From assembly GCF_012033695.1 (NCBI RefSeq), contig NZ_JAAVJI010000001.1, forward strand, positions 434,001 to 498,000: a stretch of DNA of 64,000 bases, given 5' to 3'. This DNA is from Pseudomonas quercus (lineage in GTDB: Bacteria > Pseudomonadota > Gammaproteobacteria > Pseudomonadales > Pseudomonadaceae). A program made the position numbers and the translations under genes. Numbering within the stretch: the stretch's first letter is position 1; every line of letters starts with the position of its first letter. Of this stretch, positions 8,436 through 16,987 are shown piece by piece. The notes below the pieces were generated by a model. The model ran no database searches and was not told the DNA's origin. It saw only the letters and a program-made list of their open reading frames with translations.

Positions 8436-8521
8436 TGGTGCCCGAACCCGGGGTCGAACCGGGACGCCCAAAGGGCGAGGGATTTTAAGTCCCTTGCGTC
8501 TACCAATTTCGCCATTCGGGC
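8436..8521 (-). tRNA. tRNA-Leu (TAA)
   Basis: An 86-nt class II tRNA on the minus strand. The acceptor stem GCCCGAA pairs with TTCGGGC, the anticodon loop contains TAA within CTTAAAA, there is a long variable arm with a CGCCC/GGGCG stem, the T-loop is GTTCGACCC, and CCA is encoded. The gene is opposite in orientation to the upstream tRNA-Gly and tRNA-Cys, separated from them by 1.25 kb holding the DUF1349 gene. Confidence 0.97.
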
Positions 8522-8750
8522 GGTAGCGCTATGGTGGAGCGATGCCGATAAACCCTTGAAGCAGAAGCATTATCGGCGTCAGGCCAAGAATATATACACC
8601 CTTCTGCTTGCTGGCAAGGGCATGGACAAAACACGAGTGTTTCCGGCAGGCGCCGGCGGTGTGTCCGAAGGTGGGGTGGCGGAAATCCAAATGAACCGTG
8701 CAGCTTCCCAGGTAGTCGCAACCCTATTACTCGACCATGGGAGATGCGCA

Positions 8751-9608
8751 GTGAAACAGTACCCAACCCCACCATTCCCCAAGCAGCCTCAGCCTGTTCC
8801 AGGCAGCCAGGCCAAGATGGACCCACTGCCGGATTGCGGTGAAACCAGTTACAAAGGCTCAGGACGCCTGGAGGGTAAAGTCGCCCTGATCACCGGTGGT
8901 GACAGCGGTATCGGCCGCGCTGTGGCGATCGCCTTCGCCCGCGAAGGCGCCGACCTGGTCATTGGTTACCTGAATGAGCATGAAGACGCACAGGACACGC
9001 AGCGTATTGTGGAAGAGGCCGGGCGTAAGTGCGTGTTGGTGCCAGGAGACCTTTCCTTGAAAGACACCTGCACCGCCCTGGTAGACAAGGCCGTGGCCGA
9101 GTTCGGCCGTATCGATGTGCTGGTGAACAACGCCGCCTTCCAGATGACCCACGAAAGCCTGGAGGAGATTCCGGACGAGGAGTGGGTTCGCACATTTGAT
9201 GTGAACATTACAGCCATGTTCCGTATCTGCAAGGCGGCAGTACCCCACATGAAAGCTGGGGGTTCCATCATCAATACCTCGTCCGTGAACTCCGACAACC
9301 CCACGCCCACCTTGCTGGCTTACGCGGCCACCAAAGGCGCCATCTCCAACTTCAGTGCTGGCCTTGCCCAGATGCTGGGGCCGAAGAACATCCGGGTCAA
9401 CAGCGTTGCACCTGGCCCTATCTGGACACCGCTGATCGTCGCCACCATGCCTGAAGACCAGGTCGCTGAATTCGGCTCGCAAACGCCTCTGGGGCGGCCA
9501 GGCCAACCTGTGGAAGTGGCGCCTATCTACGTCATGCTGGCATCAGACGAGTCCAGCTACATCTCTGGCACTCGCTTTGGCGTAACTGGCGGGAAACCGA
9601 TTTTGTAG
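8751..9608 (+). CDS. NADP-dependent oxidoreductase, YghA-like SDR
   Basis: A 285-residue short-chain dehydrogenase of the YghA/YhdF group. These carry a proline-rich N-terminal extension (PFPKQPQPVPGSQAKM) and a conserved DCGE..Y.GSGRL before the Rossmann fold. The cofactor motif is GGDSGIGRA, NNAA lies near residue 125, the catalytic Ser is in NTSSVNS, and the Tyr-x3-Lys is YAATK. Substrates are probably aldehydes or alcohols, but are not settled for the family. The GTG start at 8751 is supported by GGGAGA 6-7 bases upstream and the family N-terminus. The frame remains open further upstream, but only through the antisense of tRNA-Leu, so the longer version is rejected. Confidence 0.92.
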   Translation: MKQYPTPPFPKQPQPVPGSQAKMDPLPDCGETSYKGSGRLEGKVALITGGDSGIGRAVAIAFAREGADLVIGYLNEHEDAQDTQRIVEEAGRKCVLVPGDLSLKDTCTALVDKAVAEFGRIDVLVNNAAFQMTHESLEEIPDEEWVRTFDVNITAMFRICKAAVPHMKAGGSIINTSSVNSDNPTPTLLAYAATKGAISNFSAGLAQMLGPKNIRVNSVAPGPIWTPLIVATMPEDQVAEFGSQTPLGRPGQPVEVAPIYVMLASDESSYISGTRFGVTGGKPIL

Positions 9609-9622
9609 TCGTTCCAATGCTA

Positions 9623-9654
9623 GGCCTGCCACCTGTGTCGTGGCAGGTCTTTTC
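9623..9654 (+). terminator. Terminator after the YghA-like gene
   Basis: The arms CCTGCCAC and GTGGCAGG flank a 7-base loop and are followed by TCTTTTCC, 16 bases past the stop codon. This is a good rho-independent terminator. Confidence 0.75.
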
Positions 9655-9767
9655 CAAGCCCTTGACAACACTGGATGCGAACAGGCCTAAAATAGATCGG
9701 AGTCGCACCTCTCATTAGCCAGCCTTACTTCCGTCATCAATAAGCCTATATGAACGGAGGATCCAAC

Positions 9768-9839
9768 ATGCTCAAGGCGCAGGCCTTTTGGGCCAAGTTT
9801 TATATAAAGGCTTTTTTTGGCCCTACAACGGCAAATTGA
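9768..9839 (+). CDS. Possible 23-residue leader peptide upstream of phytochrome
   Basis: A 24-codon frame starts at ATG 9768 with an unusually strong ribosome site (AACGGAGG, 7 bases upstream). The peptide is aromatic, basic and hydrophobic (AFWAKFYIKAFFG in its middle). It ends 80 bp before the bacteriophytochrome GTG. Inside the frame, GGGCCAA (9790-9796) and TTGGCCC (9817-9823) could pair, so ribosome position might alter RNA folding. I know no family. The strong site argues that it is translated; a leader or a small membrane peptide are both possible. Confidence 0.4.
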   Translation: MLKAQAFWAKFYIKAFFGPTTAN

Positions 9840-9860
9840 ACCTTCGACCTGTGCAGGTTT

Positions 9861-9889
9861 TTGTACAAGTCTGTTAAGGTATTGTCCAA
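9861..9889 (+). promoter_or_regulatory. Phased TTGTNCAA repeat upstream of the phytochrome gene
   Basis: TTGTACAA (a perfect palindrome, 9861-9868) is repeated as TTGTCCAA at 9882-9889 in the same orientation, exactly 21 bp apart, which is two helical turns. A further imperfect palindrome, ACCTGTGCAGGT, lies just upstream at 9847-9858. Such spacing fits a dimeric or tetrameric regulator binding one DNA face. Light- and B12-sensing MerR proteins (CarH/LitR type) bind TGTACA-like repeats, as I recall, so they are a candidate. The sites end 30 bp before the GTG start. Confidence 0.45.
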
Positions 9890-9919
9890 TTTATCAGTGC
9901 CGTTGCCCCGGAGCATGCA

Positions 9920-12166
9920 GTGACCATACGTGAATCGGAACAGGCCCTTGCCGCCGCCATCGAGCAATGCGCACAAGAGCCGATCCAGATTCCAGGAAGC
10001 ATCCAGCCCCATGGCTTCCTGCTGGTGGTGGACCCTTTAAGCTTCCACGTGCTGCAGGTCAGCGAAAACGTCGAAACCTGGCTGGAGGTGTCACCGCCTC
10101 ATCTGCTGGGCCGCAGCCTGACCGAGCTGATCACCGCGCCTGAGCTCCTTCAGGCTCGTTTGGCCGCGTTGCCTGCAGCAGATCCGCATCCGTTTCACTT
10201 GGGTGACGTCACATTCGCTACCCCAAGCCAGCACGGCCCCTATGCCATGTTGCTGCACCGTTGGGATTCGGTGTTGATCGCGGAGTTTGAACCCGCTTCG
10301 GACGTGACAGCCGTTTATGGCCAGCTCTACCCCCTTGTGCGCTCTTTTGTCGCTGAACTCCAGGACCTGGAAGATGTTCAGGGCCTGTGCCGCCGTGCAG
10401 TCGCCGAGGTTCGTCGCATTACAGGCTTTGGCAGGATCATGGCTTACCGCTTCGACGCCACTGGCAGCGGCTCTGTGCTGGCGGAGGAGCGAGAGGAGGG
10501 CTACGACAGCTACCTGGGCTTGTCGTTTCCAGCCAGCGACATCCCCGCTCAGGCTCGCGCACTGTATTCCACCAATCGCATCCGTGTGATCGAGAGTGCC
10601 AATTATACGCCGTCTCGAATCGTGCCGGCCCTGAACCCAAAAACGTCCCAAGCGCTGGACCTGAGCTATTCGGCATTACGAAGCGTTTCGCCAGTTCACC
10701 TTCAGTACATGCGCAACATGGGCACGCAGGCCTCCATGTCCATCTCCATCGTGGTGCGTGGCAAGCTGTGGGGGTTGATCGCTTGTCATCATGCTCATAC
10801 ACGAAGGGTCGATGTACAGGTGCGCACGGCCTGTGAGCTGTTAGGCAATGTGTTGTCTTTACAGATCGAAGCGCGAGAGGCCCATGCTGACACTCAACGG
10901 TTGCTGGGCCTTCGTCAGCACGTGGTGCAACTGCTCTCTGCAATGGCGGACCGCGACAGTGTGCCAGAGGGCCTGCTCACAGTGCCTGATACCTTCCTGG
11001 GTTTTGTGGAGGCTGCAGGTGCTGCCATCATCAGTGAAGGCCGCTGTGAACTCGTCGGGCAAACGCCGCCTCAGCCGGCGATCGAAGCGCTAGTCCATTG
11101 GCTGGGTCGCGAAGGCGCCGATGATGTGTTCCATAGCGACAACGTAGGCCGGGATGTGCCCAGCCACTGCGCCATTGCTGAGCACGCTGCGGGGTTGCTG
11201 GCCGTTGCCATTTCCAAGATCCATAACCATTACCTGATCTGGTTCAGGCCGGAACAGGCCCGCACCGTCAACTGGGCAGGGCGCCCGGAAAAGAGCGTGG
11301 CGCCAAGTGGCGCGCTCAGCCCGCGCAACAGTTTCGAGCAGTGGCAGGAAGAGGTCAGGGGTTTCTCCAAGCCCTGGGACCCTCTGGCGGTAGAGGCCGT
11401 GGTCGAGCTGCGTACGGCGGTGTTGGGGATCGTGCTGCGCAAGGCCGAAGAGCTGGCGGCCATGGCAGGTGAATTGAAGAAGTCCAACAAGGAGCTGGAA
11501 GCCTTTTCCTACAGCGTGTCCCATGACCTGCGAGCCCCCCTGCGGCACATCGCCGGTTACACCGAGCTGCTGACAGATTTCGATGGTGACAAGCTGTCTG
11601 ATCGAGGGCTGCGTTTCCTTGAGCACATCAGCGACTCTGCCCGCTTTGCGGGCACGCTGGTGGACAACCTGTTGAGCTTTTCGCAGATGGGGCGTGCTGC
11701 CTTACGGCATTCGGACGTCAACCTGGGCGCTTTGGTTGAGGCTATCCGGGAAGAAATGGTGCCCGATTACGAGGGCCGTACCGTTGTCTGGAACATCTTG
11801 CCGTTGCCTGCTGTGCTGGGTGATGCCGCTTTTCTGCACCTGGCGTTGCGCAACCTGCTGTCCAATGCCATCAAGTACACGCGGGAACAGGAAGCGGCAG
11901 TTATTGAAGTCGGCGCCCTGCGTAGGGAGCAGACTGGCGAGACGGTCATCTATGTGAAGGACAATGGCGTCGGGTTCGACATGGCCTATGCCGGCAAACT
12001 GTTCGGGGTATTCCAGCGCCTGCACCGCATGGAAGAATTCGAAGGTACCGGGATCGGCCTGGCCAGCGTGCGCAGAATCATTGAGCGCCACCAGGGACGG
12101 GTATGGGCCGAAGGCGTGCTCGGCAAAGGGGCGACGTTCTACTTTGCCCTGCCAGACAAGCAATAG
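9920..12166 (+). CDS. bphP: Bacteriophytochrome histidine kinase
   Basis: A red/far-red light sensor of 748 residues. Cys17, just before EPIQIPGSIQPHG, is the biliverdin-attachment cysteine of bacterial phytochromes. The PAS domain (about 20-115) is followed by a GAF domain with PASDIP (Asp207) and a PHY domain with the tongue motif PRNSFEQW (about 470). The C-terminus is a HisKA/HATPase kinase: His535 in SVSHDLRAPLRH, the N-box NLLSNAIKYT, DNGVGFD and GTGIGLA. The start is GTG 9920 with CGGAG 7 bases upstream. The next two genes follow at 33 and 30 bp and form a phosphorelay operon with it. No heme oxygenase gene, needed to make biliverdin, is in the window. Confidence 0.96.
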   Translation: MTIRESEQALAAAIEQCAQEPIQIPGSIQPHGFLLVVDPLSFHVLQVSENVETWLEVSPPHLLGRSLTELITAPELLQARLAALPAADPHPFHLGDVTFATPSQHGPYAMLLHRWDSVLIAEFEPASDVTAVYGQLYPLVRSFVAELQDLEDVQGLCRRAVAEVRRITGFGRIMAYRFDATGSGSVLAEEREEGYDSYLGLSFPASDIPAQARALYSTNRIRVIESANYTPSRIVPALNPKTSQALDLSYSALRSVSPVHLQYMRNMGTQASMSISIVVRGKLWGLIACHHAHTRRVDVQVRTACELLGNVLSLQIEAREAHADTQRLLGLRQHVVQLLSAMADRDSVPEGLLTVPDTFLGFVEAAGAAIISEGRCELVGQTPPQPAIEALVHWLGREGADDVFHSDNVGRDVPSHCAIAEHAAGLLAVAISKIHNHYLIWFRPEQARTVNWAGRPEKSVAPSGALSPRNSFEQWQEEVRGFSKPWDPLAVEAVVELRTAVLGIVLRKAEELAAMAGELKKSNKELEAFSYSVSHDLRAPLRHIAGYTELLTDFDGDKLSDRGLRFLEHISDSARFAGTLVDNLLSFSQMGRAALRHSDVNLGALVEAIREEMVPDYEGRTVVWNILPLPAVLGDAAFLHLALRNLLSNAIKYTREQEAAVIEVGALRREQTGETVIYVKDNGVGFDMAYAGKLFGVFQRLHRMEEFEGTGIGLASVRRIIERHQGRVWAEGVLGKGATFYFALPDKQ

Positions 12167-12199
12167 AAACGGCCCCCGCATTTATTCAAGAGGTAAGAC

Positions 12200-12661
12200 A
12201 TGCTCAAACCGATTCTTCTGGTGGAAGACAACCCTCGCGACCTGGAATTGACCCTGGTTGCGCTGGAGCGAAGCCAGTTGGCCAACGAAGTGATCGTGCA
12301 CCGCGATGGTGCCGAAGCGCTGGACTACCTGTTCCGTCGCAATCACTACGCCGACCGCCCGGAGGGTAACCCGGCAGTGCTGCTTTTGGACCTGAAGCTA
12401 CCCAAGGTGGACGGGCTGGAAGTGCTTAAAGCCGTAAGGGCCGATGAGGGGCTGCGCAGCATTCCTATTGTGATGCTGACCTCTTCCCGGGAAGAGCCGG
12501 ACCTTACCAGCGCTTATTCCCTCGGAGTGAACGCCTACGTAGTGAAGCCGGTCGAATTCAAGGAGTTCGTGGCCGCCATTTCAGACCTGGGTATTTTCTG
12601 GGCAGTACTGAACGAGCCACCGCCAGGTTCGCTGCGCCTTAAGCGGCGCCCTGTGAACTGA
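12200..12661 (+). CDS. Rcp1-type response regulator (phytochrome partner)
   Basis: A 153-residue single receiver of the Rcp1 subfamily, the usual partner of phytochrome kinases. It shows LVEDNPRDLELT at the N-terminus, the phosphoacceptor Asp in LLLDLKLPKVDG, the switch region VMLTSSREEPD and the Lys in VVKPVEFKEF. The C-terminal helix and tail (LGIFWAVLNEPPP) are typical of this subfamily and serve in dimerisation. There is no output domain, so phosphate is presumably passed on or used by protein contact. It lies 33 bp after the phytochrome gene, with AAGAGGTAAG before its ATG. The partnership is inferred from adjacency and subfamily. Confidence 0.94.
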   Translation: MLKPILLVEDNPRDLELTLVALERSQLANEVIVHRDGAEALDYLFRRNHYADRPEGNPAVLLLDLKLPKVDGLEVLKAVRADEGLRSIPIVMLTSSREEPDLTSAYSLGVNAYVVKPVEFKEFVAAISDLGIFWAVLNEPPPGSLRLKRRPVN

Positions 12662-12691
12662 CCTGCCGCCCTACGCCGAGAATATTGCCCC

Positions 12692-15091
12692 GTGCCCACC
12701 CCTGCGCCACTCAAGCTGTTGCTCATAGAAGACAGCGATCGCGACGCCGAGCTTACACTGTTTGCCCTGGAGCGCAGCGGGCTGCAATTCGAGCCATACC
12801 TGGTCCACCACCACAGTAACGTGGCCGATATGATGCGGGCGCACACATTCGACCTGGTGCTCAGCGATGTGGTGCTGCCAGGCTCGTCGGGCGAACAGGT
12901 GCTGGGCATTGCGCGTGAAATTTCACCTCAAGTCCCGTTCATTTTCATCTCAGGTGTGTTCGGTGAAGAGCACGCCGTAAAAATGATGCGCCAAGGCGCC
13001 ACAGACTACGTACTCAAGCAAAGCCTTCCCTTGCTGCCAACCGCTGTCAAGCGTGCCTTGGCAGAGGTTCACGAGCGTCGGCAGCGAGAGTTGGCCGAGC
13101 TTAACCTGCATGAGGCCGAGGCGCGCGCCCGCATAGCAATCGAAGCGGCCCGCATGGGCACGTGGGAGCTGAACCCCCGTACAGGGGTGTTGAACTGGGA
13201 CGAGCGCATGCGCGTCATGTACGAGTTGGAGCCCACCGTATCTGTTACCCTGCCGCTGTTCTATTCGACCATCCACCCGCAGGACCTGGCTGAGGTCACT
13301 GGCAGGGTGAACGAAGCCCTCGAAGCAGGGCAGGATCACACCTACCATGTGGAGTACCGGGTCAATTTGCCCAGTGGCGCTGAGCGTTGGTTCGCCAGCA
13401 GCGGCCAGTCCCATTTCCTGAACGGGGCGTGCGTACGGTTCAGCGGCGTGTTGCAGGACATCACCACGCAGAAAGAGGCGACCGAGTCGCTGGAGCGCCT
13501 GAATGACCTGCTGGGCGACCGTGTACAGAAACGCACCCGAGAGCGTGACCGAACCTGGGAACTGTCCCGTGAGCTGCTGGCAGTGCTGCACTTCGACATG
13601 CAGCCCGCGGCATTGAACCCTGCCTGGGAAAGCACCCTGGGCTGGCCTCGGGACGCCTTGTCACAGCTGGGGCTGTGGCACCTGGTGCACCCGGATGACC
13701 TAGGTGCTACAGGTGAGGAAGTCAGAAAGGTCACGGACGGCATCGTTTCCAGCCGCTTCGTTAACCGTATGCGCCATGCTGACGGGGACTACCGGTGGCT
13801 ATCCTGGACGATCGTGCCGGACCAGGGAATGATGTATGCCGTCGCACGTGACATCACCAGCGAGCGTATGGTGCTGGATGAGCTGGCAGCTACCAATGAC
13901 CGGCTGCGCGAGCAGATTCGTGAGCGGGAGCGAATTGAGGCAGCGTTGCAGCAGATGCAACGCCTGGAGGCCGTCGGGCAATTGACCGCCGGCGTGGCCC
14001 ATGACTTCAATAACCTCCTGACGGTGATTCTGGCCAGCGCCAATTTCCTGATTCGGGACCTGGGGCGTGCCAACTACGCCCGCTTTGACAGCCGCCTGCA
14101 CAGCATTCAGGAAGCCGCCGAGCGCGGCGCCCGCTTGACCAGCCAACTGCTGGCCTTCTCTCGCCGGCAACGGCTGGAACCGGCGGCCGTCAGCCTCAAC
14201 GATACCGTTTCGGGGATGCTTGACCTGCTTCAACGCACCCTGGGCGGCAGTATCTGGATCGAAACCGAGAAAGACCCTGCGCTGTGGAATGCCTTGGTCG
14301 ATGCCACTCAAACCGAGATGATCATCCTCAATCTGGCGATCAACGCCCGTGACGCCATGACCAATGGCGGCACGCTGCGGTTGATCACGGCCAACGAAAC
14401 CGTTACCCAGGCCGCCACTCGCCCCGAAGATCCTGAACCGGGCGACTATGTGGTTCTGACGATCCAGGACTCCGGGCATGGCATGCCGCCAGACGTTCAT
14501 GCCAAAGCCTTCGAGCCGTTTTTCACCACCAAGGACGTGGGCAAGGGGTCGGGTCTGGGCTTGGCGCAGGTTTTTGGCTTTGCGAAGCAGTCCGGCGGCG
14601 GCGTGGCCATCGAGACCGCCGTGGGCAAAGGCACTGCCGTAAAAGTGTACCTGCCTGGCATGCGTACCCCAGGGTTGAACTTGCCTGAGGTGACACAGGC
14701 CGACACATTGCTGCCGCCAGATGGCCTGCGCCATCGGGTGTTACTGGTCGACGATGATTCCAACGTGCGGCAGGTGACAGCGATGCTGCTCGACGCCCTG
14801 GGTTACAGTGTGCTGGAGGCAGACAGTGCCACCCAGGCCTTGGAACGGCTGGACGGTGAAGTCGATGTGCTATTGACCGACTATGCCATGCCAGGCGCAA
14901 CCGGGGCGGAGCTGGCCAGGGAAGCACGTGAGCGCTACCCACTGCTGCCGGTGGTATTCATCACCGGTTATGCCGAAGTGGGTGGCCTGGACGACGAATA
15001 CCTGATTGTCCAGAAGCCATTCCGCGAAGAGGATCTTGTGCAGAAACTGCGTATGGCGCTTTCCCCAGTTGCCGCACCCTCGTCCAGTTGA
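12692..15091 (+). CDS. Hybrid sensor kinase: REC-PAS-PAS-HisKA-HATPase-REC
   Basis: A 799-residue kinase with receivers at both ends. The first receiver (about 5-125) has LLIEDSDRDAE and its Asp in LVLSDVVLPG. Two PAS folds follow (about 145-265 and 290-400), the first ending in a PAC-like FSGVLQDITTQKEA. A coiled coil leads to the H-box (QLTAGVAHDFNNLLTVI, about 430), then the HATPase (NLAINARDAM, GHGMPP, GSGLGLAQV). A terminal receiver (about 685-795) has VLLVDDDSN and LLTDYAMPG. The start is GTG 12692. It is 30 bp after the Rcp1-like gene, so the light signal could enter through its first receiver. It resembles the hybrid kinase at 40.8-42.9 kb in its kinase-receiver half. Confidence 0.93.
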   Translation: MPTPAPLKLLLIEDSDRDAELTLFALERSGLQFEPYLVHHHSNVADMMRAHTFDLVLSDVVLPGSSGEQVLGIAREISPQVPFIFISGVFGEEHAVKMMRQGATDYVLKQSLPLLPTAVKRALAEVHERRQRELAELNLHEAEARARIAIEAARMGTWELNPRTGVLNWDERMRVMYELEPTVSVTLPLFYSTIHPQDLAEVTGRVNEALEAGQDHTYHVEYRVNLPSGAERWFASSGQSHFLNGACVRFSGVLQDITTQKEATESLERLNDLLGDRVQKRTRERDRTWELSRELLAVLHFDMQPAALNPAWESTLGWPRDALSQLGLWHLVHPDDLGATGEEVRKVTDGIVSSRFVNRMRHADGDYRWLSWTIVPDQGMMYAVARDITSERMVLDELAATNDRLREQIRERERIEAALQQMQRLEAVGQLTAGVAHDFNNLLTVILASANFLIRDLGRANYARFDSRLHSIQEAAERGARLTSQLLAFSRRQRLEPAAVSLNDTVSGMLDLLQRTLGGSIWIETEKDPALWNALVDATQTEMIILNLAINARDAMTNGGTLRLITANETVTQAATRPEDPEPGDYVVLTIQDSGHGMPPDVHAKAFEPFFTTKDVGKGSGLGLAQVFGFAKQSGGGVAIETAVGKGTAVKVYLPGMRTPGLNLPEVTQADTLLPPDGLRHRVLLVDDDSNVRQVTAMLLDALGYSVLEADSATQALERLDGEVDVLLTDYAMPGATGAELAREARERYPLLPVVFITGYAEVGGLDDEYLIVQKPFREEDLVQKLRMALSPVAAPSSS

Positions 15092-15167
15092 AAGGCCATC
15101 AGTGAACCATCCTTGTGGCCATCGGTCATTCTGTATACCGATAGAACCCAGACAATAGGGAAACCTC

Positions 15168-15476
15168 ATGGCACACGGACACGAACACGAAGACTGGATG
15201 GGCGCCGATCATTCGCCCAAGGAACATACGGAAGTGCTGGATAACGGCACCAGCATCCGTGCGGTAGTGCGCCAACTGGGGGAGCGCGAGTACCAGTCCG
15301 AGATATGGGTCATGGATAGCGACGGCAAGGAACTCAATCACAAGTCCAAGCGCCGGGAAGATGATCCGGGCCCTGCGTGCGAAATCCTGAAATTTGCGGT
15401 GGATGAAGCCAAGCGCATTGCCGGCGGCCACCGTGGCGCCCCCTTGGGTGACCACGACCAAGCGACGCCTATCTAA
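15168..15476 (+). CDS. Small His/Asp-rich protein, unknown
   Basis: A 102-residue soluble protein. The N-terminus is rich in His, Asp and Glu (HGHEHEDWMGADHSPKEH) and the C-terminus again has His and Asp, which could bind metal. The middle (SIRAVVRQLGEREYQSEIWVMDSDGKEL) looks like a small beta-rich fold. I recognise no named family. It lies 76 bp after the hybrid kinase on the same strand, with AGGGAAACCTC before ATG 15168, so it may be the last gene of the light-sensing operon or independent. Function is unknown. Confidence 0.7.
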   Translation: MAHGHEHEDWMGADHSPKEHTEVLDNGTSIRAVVRQLGEREYQSEIWVMDSDGKELNHKSKRREDDPGPACEILKFAVDEAKRIAGGHRGAPLGDHDQATPI

Positions 15477-15565
15477 CAGGCTGTGCATTCGGTTCGCGGG
15501 GTGGCCCACCCTTCCTAAAGAAGGCGGGGCGGGCACAGCCCTCGAATATCAGCAATACATTCAGG

Positions 15566-16987
15566 TCAACGAAGGGCCACACCGGGGCCTGTATCACTCA
15601 ACCCGCCCCCCAGCGCCTTATAGATCGCGACCACCCCATGGTAAAGATCCACTTCCCCTTGGGCCTGGGCATCCTCGGCCACCAACCGCTCCCGCTCCGC
15701 ATCGAGCAGTACCAGATAGTCAGCAGTGCCTTCCTGATACCGGACCTTTGCCAACTCGGCTGCAGTACGGCTGGCTTCGCTCTGCCGAATCAGGGATACC
15801 AACCGCTGCTGACGTTTGCCGTAGTCACTAAAAGCGTTTTCTGACTCTTCCAAAGCCAGCAATACCTGCTGTTCATAGGTGGCCAACGCACCCTCAGCAT
15901 CGGCGTTGGCACCCCGGATGCGGGCACGAACGCTACCCAGGTCGAAGGCCGCCCAGCTGATGCTAGGCCCCAGGCTCCAGGCCTGAGCAGCGGCCGACCC
16001 GATCTGCGAACCGCGCCCGGCGGTAAAGCCCAGAAAACCACTCAGGCTTACGCGAGGGAACAGGTCTGCTGTAGCCACGCCCACATTGGCAGTGGCTGCC
16101 GCCAGTTCACGCTCCGCCGCACGTATATCAGGGCGGCGCTGCAACAGCTCACCGGGGTTTCCGATCGGCAGGGCCTTGGCGATGGCGGGGAGCGGATGCG
16201 GCGCCAGGTCGAGGGCTAGCGCATCCGGGCGTTGGCCCAGCAAGGTTGCGATCCGGTGGCGCGCCCGGGCCTGTTCAGCCTGCAGCAAGGGAATGGCGGC
16301 TTCAACGCCGGCTAGCCGGCCTTCGGCGCGCACCACGTCGAAGGAATCGCCCACGCCCAGGTCACGCAGCTTTACCGTAATGTCCCGTGAAGCGGACTGG
16401 TTGGCGATATTGTCCTGTGCAATGCGTTCGCGCAGTTGAGCCCCGCGCAGTTGCCCATAAGCGTCGACCAGGTCGGCAATCATAGTCACCTGCAGTTGCT
16501 CAAGCTGTGCCTGGGCAGCGCCTTCCCGTGCGTCGCTGGCTTCCAGCTGGCGCTGAATCCGCCCGAACAGGTCCACCTCCCAGGCCATGTCCAGGCCCAG
16601 GTCATAACGTTCGACATTCACGCGCTTGTCAGTCTGCCCCGGCACCTGGCCTCGGCCTACCTGGCTGCTGGCCCCGGCCGTTACCACGGGCAGGTTGTCA
16701 TTGGCCACGTCGTCACGGATGGCGCGCGCAGCCTTTACACGGGCGAACGCCACGCGCAGGTCACGGTTGCCGTCCAGTGCCTGGGTCACAAGCTGGTTCA
16801 AGGCAGGGTCGTCGAACTGCTGCCACCACAGCCGTTCGAATCGCGAACGGTCGTAGTGGGCAGCGCCCTGAGGCACTTCAGTCAGGTTGGCCGGCGCCGA
16901 GGCAGGCGCCTTGTAATCCGGGCCTACAGCGCAGCCTGCCAGCGCCAGCACCAGCAAGGTCGGTGTGAAACGGGTCAGCGACATCAT
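15566..16987 (-). CDS. oprN: Outer-membrane efflux channel OprN-like
   Basis: The TolC-like outer-membrane exit duct of an RND multidrug pump. The 473-residue precursor has a lipoprotein signal (LLVLALAGC, acylated Cys about residue 19) followed by GPDYKAP, usual for NodT-family factors. Two OEP repeats follow, with the coiled-coil helices about 170-230 and 380-440. The ATG overlaps the mexF stop (ATGA), so translation is coupled. Its position as third gene after mexE and mexF, and the overall resemblance, support the OprN name. Length equals that of P. aeruginosa OprN as I recall it. Confidence 0.93.
   Translation of the reverse strand: MMSLTRFTPTLLVLALAGCAVGPDYKAPASAPANLTEVPQGAAHYDRSRFERLWWQQFDDPALNQLVTQALDGNRDLRVAFARVKAARAIRDDVANDNLPVVTAGASSQVGRGQVPGQTDKRVNVERYDLGLDMAWEVDLFGRIQRQLEASDAREGAAQAQLEQLQVTMIADLVDAYGQLRGAQLRERIAQDNIANQSASRDITVKLRDLGVGDSFDVVRAEGRLAGVEAAIPLLQAEQARARHRIATLLGQRPDALALDLAPHPLPAIAKALPIGNPGELLQRRPDIRAAERELAAATANVGVATADLFPRVSLSGFLGFTAGRGSQIGSAAAQAWSLGPSISWAAFDLGSVRARIRGANADAEGALATYEQQVLLALEESENAFSDYGKRQQRLVSLIRQSEASRTAAELAKVRYQEGTADYLVLLDAERERLVAEDAQAQGEVDLYHGVVAIYKALGGGLSDTGPGVALR

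Noticed and set aside
8415..8750. N-terminal extension of the YghA-like dehydrogenase
   Set aside because: It would be translated through the antisense of tRNA-Leu, has no ribosome site and no family similarity.
9662..9693. Promoter with TTGACA and TAAAAT before the phytochrome leader
   Set aside because: The spacer is 20 bases, too long for a good sigma-70 promoter, so I did not call it.
15500..15535. Bidirectional terminator between the small His-rich gene and oprN
   Set aside because: Only a weak CCTTC/GAAGG stem is present, without T-runs.
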